DNA from: Lentisalinibacter orientalis
Lineage (GTDB): Bacteria > Pseudomonadota > Gammaproteobacteria > Steroidobacterales > Woeseiaceae
Direction of reading: 5' to 3'
NCBI RefSeq assembly: GCF_040706535.1
Contig: NZ_JAPDRJ010000001.1
Coordinates: forward strand, 2,170,001 to 2,234,000
DNA length: 64,000 nucleotides
Both the position numbers and the translations under genes were made by a program. Of this stretch, positions 25,118-32,211 are shown in pieces. The notes beneath the pieces are model-generated. The model was not told the origin of the DNA. It saw only the letters and a list, made by a program, of their open reading frames with translations, and searched no databases. The first letter of the stretch is position 1. Every line of letters begins with the position of its first letter.

Positions 25118-26137
25118 TTAGAATGAGCCGTCCGCCGTCGCGTCCACCTGCACCTCAACCAGTTGATCGGCGATGAAGCCGAACTCCTGGGGGTCCTCCG
25201 AGGCAGGGTCGTACTCGTCGCTGTCGGGCAGGTCCGCGTCGGCGCTGCACGTGAGCGCCACCCGGTAGGTGCCCGCCAGCAGGAAGCCCGCCTCGTACTC
25301 GTACACCTCGTCGACATCATTCCATGCGACCGTGGCTGTGGTCACCGGGTCGCCATCGTCTCCGTCGATGTCGTCGGGTGTCGCGTCCTCGTTCGGATCC
25401 TCGAAGACATAGACCGCCACGTTCTCGTACAGGCCGGTGGCTTCGTCGGCCGTGCAGCTCTGCGCCAGCGCGGAGTCGGTGCTGTCGTCCACGGTGCCGG
25501 CGATGGCTCCCACCTCGGTCGTGTCGACGATGCGGATGGCCGGCTTCAGCACGTAATTCTCGTTGCACATGTCCATGGCGGAGCCCGCGAGGCCCGGCGG
25601 ATTCGTGATGGACTTGCGGACATCGAAATCGAGCGTGTAGTCGGAGGCTCCGTTGGCCGTCACGGTGATGCCGCTCACGATCTGCAGGCCGCGTTCGGAA
25701 CCGCTCGGGATGTACAGAGGGCAGTCCATGCCGTCGGTGGTCGTCAGGTACGAGTCCATGACATTGCGCTCGGCGTTGACCAGCAAGCGCACCCAGGCGT
25801 AGTCGCCGGCGGGCAGTTCCTCGCTGAAGACCACCCGGCGGTTCGTGCCGACGAGGTCCAGCAGGTCGATGGAACAGGTCTCGGTGGCGGCATCCCAGGT
25901 ATCGCAGGAGTCCTCGTCCAGGATGAACGGATCGAGCGCCGGACCGTCCGCCGGCTTCACCTCGATGCCGGTGAACTGCACCACGACCGCATCCGCGCTC
26001 TCGACCGGCCCGTCCGTGAGGCCGAGGGTGAGATTGCCGGTGGCGGCGGAATCGCCGCTGCTGCCGCCGCAGCCGGCGGCGAGGAGCGCCGAGCAGGCGA
26101 TTGCGCCGATGAGTCGGGGAGATCGATCTGTGAACAT
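25118..26137 (-). CDS. DUF4382 lipoprotein
   Basis: A 339-residue predicted outer-membrane or periplasmic lipoprotein. The signal peptide ends in the lipobox LLAAGC (Cys near residue 20), followed by Gly/Ser and the DUF4382 core GNLTLGLTDGPVESADAVVV and QFTGIEVKPADG. A second part has beta-rich, transthyretin-like features and a very acidic stretch (DPNEDATPDDIDGDDGD). The domain occurs in secreted proteins of unknown function. The ATG at 26137 is chosen for its GGAGG ribosome-binding site and the signal peptide; longer upstream frames lack both. A CRP-type palindrome lies about 55 bp upstream. Confidence 0.85.
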   Translation of the reverse strand: MFTDRSPRLIGAIACSALLAAGCGGSSGDSAATGNLTLGLTDGPVESADAVVVQFTGIEVKPADGPALDPFILDEDSCDTWDAATETCSIDLLDLVGTNRRVVFSEELPAGDYAWVRLLVNAERNVMDSYLTTTDGMDCPLYIPSGSERGLQIVSGITVTANGASDYTLDFDVRKSITNPPGLAGSAMDMCNENYVLKPAIRIVDTTEVGAIAGTVDDSTDSALAQSCTADEATGLYENVAVYVFEDPNEDATPDDIDGDDGDPVTTATVAWNDVDEVYEYEAGFLLAGTYRVALTCSADADLPDSDEYDPASEDPQEFGFIADQLVEVQVDATADGSF

Positions 26138-26191
26138 GGTGGCCTCCGTCGGATGACTTTGGCGGGATTGTGTGGGTTCGCACGTGGCGCG

Positions 26192-26213
26192 AACTGTGAA
26201 CCGCGTCACAGTT
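26192..26213 (-). promoter_or_regulatory. CRP-type operator before the DUF4382 gene
   Basis: AACTGTGA-ACCGCG-TCACAGTT is a perfect 8-bp inverted repeat containing the CRP/Vfr/Clp core TGTGA-N6-TCACA. On the minus strand a CACAAT -10-like hexamer (plus coordinates 26167-26172) puts the palindrome centre near -42, as in class II CRP promoters. A second palindrome, GGGAC-N5-GTCCC, lies at 26224-26238. Confidence 0.6.
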
Positions 26214-26250
26214 GATCGTATATGGGACAATTAGTCCCTTCAAGCTCAAT

Positions 26251-26306
26251 GTAGGAGGGCCTTCAGGCCCGATTGGGCATGGAATCGGGGATAAATCCCC
26301 TCCTAC
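26251..26306. repeat. Hybrid REP pair
   Basis: Left GGGCCTTCAGGCCC unit, right unit of a third class with core GGGGATAAATCCCC, spacer CGATTGGGCATGGAATCG. It lies between the CRP-type operator and the terminator of the PEP-CTERM gene. Confidence 0.88.
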
Positions 26307-26308
26307 AT

Positions 26309-26337
26309 AAAAAAAGCCCCGCACTGGGCGGGGCTTT
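26309..26337 (-). terminator. Rho-independent terminator of the PEP-CTERM gene
   Basis: Arms AAAGCCCCGC (26313-26322) and GCGGGGCTTT (26328-26337) around a 5-base loop. On the minus strand a run of seven T follows (plus-strand A 26309-26315). It lies 20 bases past the stop of the minus-strand PEP-CTERM gene. Confidence 0.85.
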
Positions 26338-26357
26338 AGCAGGCAGGCGGCGAGCGA

Positions 26358-27011
26358 TTATTCCGCTTTCTTCCGCCTGCGAGCGAAACCAGCTCCGACG
26401 AGACCGATACCCAGCAGCGCCAGCGTGCCGGGCTCCGGCACCTTCGCCACGTACATTTCACCGAAGAACTCGTTGTCGGCTGAACCGGTGGTTTCCGCAA
26501 AGCGAATCTCATCGAAGATGTAACCGGGGGTGATGCCGTAGAAGCGCCAATCGTCGTTCGCGCCATTGAAAGTGGTCGATCCCATCAAGCTGCCGTCCAG
26601 GTAGAAGCCGATCTCGAAGATCGAATCGGTGCAGCTGGACCAGTTGCATCCATCGAGACGTCCCGTGCTCTCGATCGGCTCCATGAACCAGAATCCGAAC
26701 GAGGTCGATTCACCCACGTTGATGGCGATTTCCAGGTTCTCCGGTCCGCTGATGGCGATCGAATTGCGCTCGGAGGTGTAGTAGCTGCCGACGAAAAGCG
26801 CGTTGTCGGCGGTGACTGTGGCATCGCCAAGCGTGATGGACGTGCCCTGGCTCGTGCTGCCGAAGTCCGGCAGAGCGCCGGTCAGCGTTTCCGCACCGGT
26901 CGCATCGATGAAGTCTGACGGGTCATTGTCATAGTCGATGATGTCGGCCTGAACCGCGCCTGCGGAGGCGAGAGCGAGTGCGGTGGTCAGAATCAGCGGG
27001 CGAATTTTCAC
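26358..27011 (-). CDS. PEP-CTERM sorting domain protein
   Basis: A 217-residue secreted protein. Signal peptide LILTTALALASAGAVQA, a beta-rich middle with two CxxS-type segments (DGCNWSSCTDS), and the C-terminal sorting signal VPEPGTLALLGIGLVGAGFA followed by RRRKK. The PEP motif, hydrophobic span and basic tail are what exosortase A (encoded at 60.9 kb) recognises and cleaves. The GTG at 27011 is preferred because GGAG lies 6 bases upstream; ATG 27023 is the alternative. A sigma-54 promoter and a terminator frame it. The function of the middle domain is unknown; the DNEFFGEMYVAK region links it to PEP-CTERM anchor proteins of similar size. Confidence 0.88.
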   Translation of the reverse strand: MKIRPLILTTALALASAGAVQADIIDYDNDPSDFIDATGAETLTGALPDFGSTSQGTSITLGDATVTADNALFVGSYYTSERNSIAISGPENLEIAINVGESTSFGFWFMEPIESTGRLDGCNWSSCTDSIFEIGFYLDGSLMGSTTFNGANDDWRFYGITPGYIFDEIRFAETTGSADNEFFGEMYVAKVPEPGTLALLGIGLVGAGFARRRKKAE

Positions 27012-27053
27012 GATCAGCTCCATGGATGTGCCTTGCTGTTGATGGTCTATATA

Positions 27054-27070
27054 AGCAAGCATCGTGCCGG
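27054..27070 (-). promoter_or_regulatory. Sigma-54 (RpoN) promoter of the PEP-CTERM gene
   Basis: On the minus strand it reads CCGGCACGATGCTTGCT. The -24 GG and -12 GC are exactly 10 bases apart, and the match to TGGCACG-N4-TTGCW fails only at the first base. The expected start of transcription is near 27043, shortly before the gene. Confidence 0.8.
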
Positions 27071-27076
27071 GTCAGA

Positions 27077-27107
27077 AAGTCCAATAAAAATCAGGGCTTT
27101 GTCCAAT
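27077..27107 (-). promoter_or_regulatory. Candidate activator boxes upstream of the sigma-54 promoter
   Basis: Two direct GTCCAAT copies (27079-27085 and 27101-27107) are 22 bp apart, two helical turns. The first is part of AAGTCCAA, an octamer also found upstream of the other sigma-54 driven PEP-CTERM gene (42187-42194). They may be binding sites of PrsR or a similar enhancer-binding protein. Confidence 0.4.
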
Positions 27108-27271
27108 AGTGCCGGCTCGGGCGAAAGCCATTCTGTAAGGATTCCCGACAACGGGTTCTCAACTCCAGCCTTATTAACGTTTCCAAAAGTGCTGCTTTTT
27201 CCTGACCGACGCGACTGTTAGCCTTCTTTCCGCACGCGACCAGGAATTTCGACGGGAAAGGAGTCTCCACG

Positions 27272-28579
27272 ATGAGGTCGAACGGCAAATCCACGGTCCT
27301 GATGGTCGCGTACCACTTTCCGCCTTTCGTGGGCAGCAGCGGCCTCCATCGCACGCTCAAATTCTGCCGCTACCTTCGCGACCACGGCTGGCAGCCCGTG
27401 GTGCTCACCGTCGAGCCTCGTGCCTACGTGAAGACCTCCGGCTGCGGCCTCGAGGAAGTGCCGGCGGATGTGCCCGTCTACCGCAGTTTCTGTCTGGATA
27501 CCGCGCGGCATCTGGCATTTCTCGGCCGCCATCCCGGCATGCTGGCGCTGCCGGATCGCTGGGTCAGCTGGTGGCCGTCCGGCGTCCGCAAGGGACTGCA
27601 GATCATCGACGAATATCAACCGGCGGCCGTCTGGTCGACCTACCCGGTGGCAACGGCTCATCTCATCGCTCGCACGCTTTCGCGGGCTGTAGGCCTGCCA
27701 TGGGTTGCCGACTTCCGCGACTGGATGACGGATGCGGATTATCCGGCCGGCCGCTTAAAGCGTTTTCTGTATCGGCTGATCGAGCACCTGGTCCTCCACG
27801 ACAGCGACACCGCCGTCTTCACCACGGAGAGTTCGCGGGAGCTGTACCGAAGCCGCTATCCCCACCTGGATGATTCGAACTGGCTCCTGCTGCCGAACGG
27901 CTACGATGAAGCGGATTTTCGCGCAGCGGGACCGGCTGCGCCTGCTCCGCATGGATCGGTACGCCTGCTGCACAGCGGCTATCTCTACCCGGAGGAGCGC
28001 AATCCCGGCCCGCTGCTCGCCGCGATCGCCGAGCTGAAGCGGCACGGCGAGCTGGACGGCAAGGACTTCTCGGTCATGTTCCGTGCGCCCGGTGACGAGG
28101 GATTCATCCGCCGCATGGCGGAGCGCCACGGCGTTGCCGACCACGTGCGCACCGGTCCGACAGTGACCCATGCCGAAGCCGTGCGGGAGATGCAGGAAGC
28201 CAATGTGCTGCTGCTGATGCAGGGCCGGCGTTTCGAAAGGCAGATCCCGGCGAAAGCGTACGAGTATCTGCGCGCGGGACGGCCGGTCGTCACGCTGGCC
28301 TCGAGCGAGAGCGAATCCCGGCGCCTGATGGAGGGCGCCGGGATTCCGTACTACGCGGATCTGGAGTCACCGGTGGAGATCGCAGAGCAACTCAGGCGCC
28401 TGCTGGCGGACCTGGACGCCGGTACCGAACGCCGTCCTGATCCGGCGATGGTCACCCGCTACGATCGCTGGCACCAGGCCGGCCGGTTGGCAGAAATTCT
28501 CGACGGCGCGGTCCGCACCGGCCCGGCAAGAACGGGTAGGAGGGGCTTTAGCCCCGATCCGTTAAACAATCGGGCCTGA
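27272..28579 (+). CDS. Glycosyltransferase family 4
   Basis: A 435-residue GT-B enzyme. The N-terminal VAYHFPPFVGSSGLHRTLKF loop is typical of GT4 proteins that carry the (H/Y)xFPP-G-S pattern. Next come WVADFRDWMTDADYP and the donor region QIPAKAYEYLRAGRPVVTLA. A good ribosome-binding site (GGAAAGGAG) precedes the ATG. The last 15 or so residues (after TGRRGF) are encoded by a REP element, and the stop TGA lies in its right arm, so the natural C-terminus was probably shorter. It is convergent with wecB. Acceptor and donor are unknown. Confidence 0.82.
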   Translation: MRSNGKSTVLMVAYHFPPFVGSSGLHRTLKFCRYLRDHGWQPVVLTVEPRAYVKTSGCGLEEVPADVPVYRSFCLDTARHLAFLGRHPGMLALPDRWVSWWPSGVRKGLQIIDEYQPAAVWSTYPVATAHLIARTLSRAVGLPWVADFRDWMTDADYPAGRLKRFLYRLIEHLVLHDSDTAVFTTESSRELYRSRYPHLDDSNWLLLPNGYDEADFRAAGPAAPAPHGSVRLLHSGYLYPEERNPGPLLAAIAELKRHGELDGKDFSVMFRAPGDEGFIRRMAERHGVADHVRTGPTVTHAEAVREMQEANVLLLMQGRRFERQIPAKAYEYLRAGRPVVTLASSESESRRLMEGAGIPYYADLESPVEIAEQLRRLLADLDAGTERRPDPAMVTRYDRWHQAGRLAEILDGAVRTGPARTGRRGFSPDPLNNRA

Positions 28580-28591
28580 AGGCCCTCCTAC
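28536..28591. repeat. Hybrid REP pair inside two gene ends
   Basis: Left GGGGCTTTAGCCCC unit, right GGGCCTGAAGGCCC unit. It codes for the tail of the GT4 on the plus strand and, through its CTAC end, supplies the TAG stop of wecB on the minus strand (28588-28590). Confidence 0.9.
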
Positions 28592-29682
28592 ACGTTCAGG
28601 AAGCGCTTCAGGCTGTCTGCCGCACGGCCCGCGGTCTCCCCGTCCCACAGCGGCGGCCGCTCGCCGGTCTTCCACTCGCCGGCCATGATCTTCGCCACGC
28701 TGTCGGCCAGGGTGGCGGCGTTGATCAACTCGTTGGTCCCCATCGTCACCGTCACCGGCCGCTCCGTGTTCTCCCGGAGCGTGAGGCAGGGGATGCCGAG
28801 ATAGGTGGTCTCCTCCTGCAGCCCGCCGGAGTCGGTGATGGCCAGCTTCGCGCCGGTGACCACGTTCATGAAATCGATGTAGGGGATCGGCTCCAGCAGC
28901 TGGATGTTCTCCACCTGCTCCAGCGCGTCCTTCAGCCCGTGCCGCTCCAGGCTCTTGGTCGTGCGCGGATGGGCCACGAAGGCGAGTTTCAGGGACTGCG
29001 CCGCCGTGGTGAGCGCGCCGACCAGCGGTTCCAGCGTCGCCTTCGCGTCCACGTTGGACGGGCGGTGGAGGGTGACGATGGCGTAGTCCTCGCCGTCCAG
29101 CCCCAGGTCCTTGCGCGCCGTCGACGCCTCGATCTTGTCCCGCAACAGCTCGAACGAGTCGATCATGATGTTGCCGATGAGATCGATCTTCTCCGCCGGC
29201 ACGCCCTCGGCCTGCAGGTTTTCGTCGGCGTCGGCTGACGGGGTCCAGAGCAGATCGGCGATGGCATCGGTCACCAGCCGGTTGATCTCCTCCGGCATGC
29301 GCCGGTCCCGGCTGCGCAGTCCCGCCTCGAGGTGCACCACCGGGATCCAGAGCTTCGTGCCCACCATCGCGCAGGCGGCGGTGGAGTTGACGTCGCCCAC
29401 CACAATGATGGCGTCCGGCTTCTCGGCCAGACACACCTTCTCGTAGGCGATCATGACGCCGCCGGTCTGCTCGGCGTGGGAGCCCGAGCCGACGCCCAGG
29501 TGATGGTGCGGCTTGGGCAGGCCGAGGTCGCGGAAGAAGGCATCCGACATGTTGTAGTCGTAGTGCTGGCCGGTGTGCACGATCTGCGGGGTGCACCAGT
29601 CGGTGGCGGCCAGCGCGTGGTACAGCGGCGCCACCTTCATGAAATTCGGCCGCGCCGCGGCGATGAGATGGACGGTTTTCAT
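28588..29682 (-). CDS. wecB: UDP-N-acetylglucosamine 2-epimerase (non-hydrolysing)
   Basis: A 364-residue enzyme making UDP-ManNAc from UDP-GlcNAc. Evidence: AARPNFMKVAPLYHAL at the N-terminus, the HTGQHYDYNMSDAFF catalytic loop, VVGDVNSTAACAMVG, HLEAGLRSRDRRMPEE, and the UDP-contacting ITDSGGLQEETTYLG near the C-terminus. No ManNAc dehydrogenase of WecC type is adjacent, although two nucleotide-sugar dehydrogenases are in the window. Its stop codon is formed by a REP element, and the C-terminal FLNV is slightly short but normal for the family. A second REP lies just upstream of the start. Confidence 0.93.
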   Translation of the reverse strand: MKTVHLIAAARPNFMKVAPLYHALAATDWCTPQIVHTGQHYDYNMSDAFFRDLGLPKPHHHLGVGSGSHAEQTGGVMIAYEKVCLAEKPDAIIVVGDVNSTAACAMVGTKLWIPVVHLEAGLRSRDRRMPEEINRLVTDAIADLLWTPSADADENLQAEGVPAEKIDLIGNIMIDSFELLRDKIEASTARKDLGLDGEDYAIVTLHRPSNVDAKATLEPLVGALTTAAQSLKLAFVAHPRTTKSLERHGLKDALEQVENIQLLEPIPYIDFMNVVTGAKLAITDSGGLQEETTYLGIPCLTLRENTERPVTVTMGTNELINAATLADSVAKIMAGEWKTGERPPLWDGETAGRAADSLKRFLNV

Positions 29683-29696
29683 TGATTTTCCTGCCG

Positions 29697-29752
29697 GTAG
29701 GAGGGCCTTCAGGCCCGATTGCGTAATGGGTCGGGGATAAATCCCCTCCTAC
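29697..29752. repeat. Hybrid REP pair upstream of wecB
   Basis: Left GGGCCTTCAGGCCC unit, right GGGGATAAATCCCC unit, spacer CGATTGCGTAATGGGTCG. It lies 14 bases upstream of the wecB start codon and so in its leader or promoter. Confidence 0.9.
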
Positions 29753-29873
29753 ATGAGATTTCGCGGCGAAGGATAGCAGAGAGGGGGGGCGCCCGATGTG
29801 ACGGCCGCCCGGGATTAGCATTGCGCAAACAATTGCCGACTCATGCTGCCGCCCGGCAGATCCTGCGACATTC

Positions 29874-29902
29874 TTCAAATATGGGTATCGAACGACGATA
29901 CT
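29874..29902 (+). promoter_or_regulatory. Promoter with operator palindrome before the vapB-like gene
   Basis: TTCAAA (29874-29879), 17-bp spacer, GATACT (29897-29902). The -10 lies in a perfect inverted repeat GTATCG-N5-CGATAC (29885-29901), the usual place for antitoxin autorepression. Confidence 0.5.
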
Positions 29903-30106
29903 GTTCAAGCACCGAAAACGACGACGCGAGATCATCATGCGCATGACGCTGAACATCGACGACGACTTGGTAGCGGAGGCCCGCAGGATCACAGGTGTGG
30001 AGGACACGGCGGCCCTGGTGAACGAAGGCCTGCGGGCGCTCATCGAGCGCGAAAGCACACGCCGCCTGGCCAGCCGCAGCTGCGCCCCGTCCGTCGGCGC
30101 CGCGGG

Positions 30107-30126
30107 TAGGAGGGCCTCCAGGCCCG
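30107..30126 (+). repeat. Single REP unit within the vapB-like frame
   Basis: A half element, GTAGGAGGGCCTCCAGGCCC, with the GTAG head and one change from the usual core. No mirrored partner is present. Confidence 0.85.
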
Positions 30127-30152
30127 GCCGGTCGCAAGCATCGAATTTGTCT

Positions 30153-30181
30153 TGCCATACCATAAATAGTATGTATACTAA
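30153..30181 (+). promoter_or_regulatory. Promoter and operator of the higBA-like operon
   Basis: TTGCCA (30153-30158), 16-bp spacer, TATACT (30175-30180). The -10 lies within TAGTAT-GT-ATACTA (30168-30181), a perfect inverted repeat, placed for autorepression by the antitoxin. It ends 7 bases before the toxin start. Confidence 0.65.
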
Positions 30182-30188
30182 ATAAGAC

Positions 30189-30470
30189 ATGTGGCGGGTG
30201 CTCGAGCATCGAAGGATCGGCCGTCGCGCTCCGAAGCTGCCGGAAGAGATTCTCAAGCGCTACGAAAAATGGAAGGACATCGTCTCGCTATCCGGTCCGG
30301 AAGGGTTGCGGGTCATCCGCGGCTTCCGGGATGAGAGCCTCACCGGGCAGTGGAAGGGACATCGATCGTCGCGCCTGAACAATCAGTATCGAGTGATCTA
30401 CCGCGTCGACCGCGACCGGATCCTGGTTCTCGTCGTGGATCTGACCCCACACGATTACCGCAGGAAGTGA
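30189..30470 (+). CDS. higB: HigB/RelE-type mRNA interferase toxin
   Basis: A 93-residue basic protein of the RelE/ParE superfamily. It has an N-terminal helical part (LPEEILKRYEKWKDIVSLSG), then the beta-sheet core with GQWKGHRSSRLNNQYRVIYR, the region where RelE-type toxins place their catalytic basic residues, and the end VVDLTPHDYRRK. The typical activity is ribosome-dependent mRNA cleavage. It lies before its antitoxin (2 bp gap), the HigBA gene order. Own promoter and operator are directly upstream. Confidence 0.85.
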   Translation: MWRVLEHRRIGRRAPKLPEEILKRYEKWKDIVSLSGPEGLRVIRGFRDESLTGQWKGHRSSRLNNQYRVIYRVDRDRILVLVVDLTPHDYRRK

Positions 30471-30472
30471 CC

Positions 30473-30769
30473 ATGAAAGATTTCGTCGCCGCCAGACAGC
30501 ATATCGATGTCTCCCCTGGAGAATCGCTGCGTATCCTGCGCGAACTCCAGGAGCTGAGCCAGAACGAACTGGCAGAACTCTCCGGAATCCCCCAGGGGAC
30601 GATATCGGCCATCGAAAACGGGCGCGTCCGGCTGGGCGTCGAGCGCGCGAAGACGCTGGCCCGGGCCCTGCGCTGCCACCCCGCGGTCCTGGTCTTCCCG
30701 GGCTGGGACACGGCGCGAGAAGCAGTAGGAGGGTCTTCAGGCCCGATTGATTCAGGGAATCGGGGATAA
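30473..30769 (+). CDS. higA: HigA-type antitoxin with Xre-family HTH
   Basis: A 98-residue protein whose core is a helix-turn-helix: SLRILRELQELSQNELAELS, GIPQGTISAIENGRVRLG and RAKTLARALRCHPAVLVFP. This is the usual HigA/Xre arrangement that neutralises HigB and represses the operon. Translation starts at ATG 30473. From about residue 85 (AVGGSSGPIDSGNRG) the frame reads into a REP element and stops at a TAA in its right arm, so the natural protein was probably shorter or differently ended. The HTH itself looks intact. Confidence 0.85.
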   Translation: MKDFVAARQHIDVSPGESLRILRELQELSQNELAELSGIPQGTISAIENGRVRLGVERAKTLARALRCHPAVLVFPGWDTAREAVGGSSGPIDSGNRG

Positions 30770-30794
30770 ATCCCCTCCTACAATCCCCTCCTAC
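30725..30794. repeat. Hybrid REP pair with a duplicated end
   Basis: Left unit GGGTCTTCAGGCCC (one change), right unit GGGGATAAATCCCC. The last 14 bases, AATCCCCTCCTACA, are repeated directly. It encodes the final residues and stop of the HigA-like protein. Confidence 0.88.
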
Positions 30795-30832
30795 ATAAAA
30801 TCATTTTCCTGTATTATTGCCATCCCTCGGGC

Positions 30833-30908
30833 GGGCGATTAGCTCAGCTGGGAGAGCGCCGCAGTCACATTGCGGAGGTCGCAAGTTCGATCCTTGCATC
30901 GCCCACCA
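30833..30908 (+). tRNA. tRNA-Val (anticodon CAC)
   Basis: A 76-nt cloverleaf without mismatches: acceptor GGGCGAT/ATCGCCC, D-stem GCTC/GAGC, anticodon stem CCGCA/TGCGG around loop GTCACAT (anticodon CAC, reads GUG), T-arm GCAAG-TTCGATC-CTTGC, discriminator A and encoded CCA. Confidence 0.93.
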
Positions 30909-30981
30909 GTCCACCACGGTGACGGGCCAGCCGCCGGCATTCCGACCGGCACGCTGGATCGGCACTTTGACAAGGGCCCCT

Positions 30982-32211
30982 ATGACCCGATTGTCGCTGT
31001 CGAAAGACCGCATCCGCTTCCTGTTGCTGGAAGGGGTCCATCCGGTCGCCCGTGAGGCATTGCGCGAGGCCGGTTACACCAACGTCGAGTCCGTCAGCGG
31101 CTCGCTGACCGGCGACGACCTCAAGCAGGCCATCGCCGACGTCCACTTCGTGGGCATCCGCTCCCGCACCCAGCTCACCGCCGACGTGCTGGCCGCGGCC
31201 GACAAGCTCGCGGCAGTCGGCTGCTTCTGCATCGGCACCAACCAGGTGGATCTCGAGGCCGCCGAGCTGAAAGGCGTGCCGGTGTTCAACGCGCCGTTTT
31301 CCAATACCCGCAGCGTGGCCGAGCTGGTGCTGGCGGAAGTCGTGTTCCTGCTCCGGGGCATCCCGGCCAAGAACGCCGCCGCCCACCGCGGCGAGTGGGC
31401 CAAGACCGCGGCCGACTCCTACGAAATCCGCGGCAAGAAACTCGGCATCGTGGGCTACGGCCACATCGGCAGCCAGCTGGGCATCATGGCCGAGGCACTC
31501 GGCATGCAGGTCATCTACTACGACATCGAGAACAAGCTGCCGCTGGGAAACGCCTCCTCCCGTGGCCACCTGTCGGACCTGCTCGCCGAGGCCGACGTCG
31601 TCAGCCTGCACGTGCCCGAGACGCCGGAGACCCGCCGCATGATCGGCGCCGGCGAGCTCGAGACCATGAAGGAGGGCGCCCACCTCATCAACGCCTCCCG
31701 GGGCAGCGTCGTGGACATCGACGCGCTGGTCGCGGCGCTGGAATCCGGCCGCCTGGCCGGCGCCGCCGTCGACGTCTTCCCGGAGGAGCCGAAGTCGAAC
31801 ACCGACCCCTTCGTCTCGCCGCTCGCGAGGTTCGACAACGTGGTGCTCACGCCCCACATCGGCGGCAGCACCCAGGAGGCACAGGAGAACATCGCGCTGG
31901 AGGTGGCCGGCAAGCTGATCAAGTATTCGGACAACGGCTCCACCACCCAGGCCGTGAATTTCCCCCAGGTTTCACTGCCCTACAATGTCGACTACCGGCG
32001 CATCCTGCACGTGCACCGCAACGTCCCCGGCGTGCTGGAGAAGATCAACCACATCTTCTCGGATGAGGGCGTGAACATCGCCGCCCAGTACCTGCAGACC
32101 TCGCCCCGCATCGGCTACGTGGTCATGGATGTGGAGCTGGACGACGCCCGGCCGCTGGTCGATCGGTTGAAGGGCATCGAGGGCACCATCCGTGCCCGCC
32201 TGCTGCACTGA
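30982..32211 (+). CDS. serA: D-3-phosphoglycerate dehydrogenase
   Basis: A 409-residue NAD enzyme that opens serine biosynthesis and, in several bacteria, also reduces 2-oxoglutarate to D-2-hydroxyglutarate. It has the short E. coli-like form: substrate domain with EGVHPVAREALREAGYTNVE, NAD loop GIVGYGHIGSQLG, catalytic histidine in LTPHIGGSTQEAQENIALE, and a C-terminal ACT domain (LHVHRNVPGVLEKINHIFSD) for serine feedback. The ATG at 30982 is chosen because upstream codons run through the tRNA gene. It shares one base with the next gene (TGATG). Confidence 0.95.
   Translation: MTRLSLSKDRIRFLLLEGVHPVAREALREAGYTNVESVSGSLTGDDLKQAIADVHFVGIRSRTQLTADVLAAADKLAAVGCFCIGTNQVDLEAAELKGVPVFNAPFSNTRSVAELVLAEVVFLLRGIPAKNAAAHRGEWAKTAADSYEIRGKKLGIVGYGHIGSQLGIMAEALGMQVIYYDIENKLPLGNASSRGHLSDLLAEADVVSLHVPETPETRRMIGAGELETMKEGAHLINASRGSVVDIDALVAALESGRLAGAAVDVFPEEPKSNTDPFVSPLARFDNVVLTPHIGGSTQEAQENIALEVAGKLIKYSDNGSTTQAVNFPQVSLPYNVDYRRILHVHRNVPGVLEKINHIFSDEGVNIAAQYLQTSPRIGYVVMDVELDDARPLVDRLKGIEGTIRARLLH

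Larger units (their letters stand above)
29937..30185 (+). pseudogene. vapB: Orphan VapB-type antitoxin with a REP-disrupted 3' end
   Basis: The first 45 residues, MRMTLNIDDDLVAEARRITG and then LVNEGLRALIERESTRRLAS, are a clear VapB (ribbon-helix-helix) antitoxin of the DUF2191 type. From about residue 56 the frame enters a half REP (30107-30126) and then runs through unrelated sequence to SMYTK, so the natural C-terminus that wraps the toxin is lost. No PIN-domain VapC follows; instead a HigB-type toxin begins 3 bp later. I read it as a remnant of a vapBC locus cut at the REP. It may still bind DNA. Confidence 0.7.

Noticed and set aside
16413..30794. CRISPR array or insertion sequence as explanation of the repeats
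   Set aside because: The repeats are palindromic, irregularly spaced by whole genes, and have no uniform spacers, transposase or terminal repeats. REP/BIME explains them.
30817..30981. N-terminal extension of serA upstream of ATG 30982
   Set aside because: The extension would pass through a perfect tRNA-Val gene. The SerA family start matches ATG 30982.
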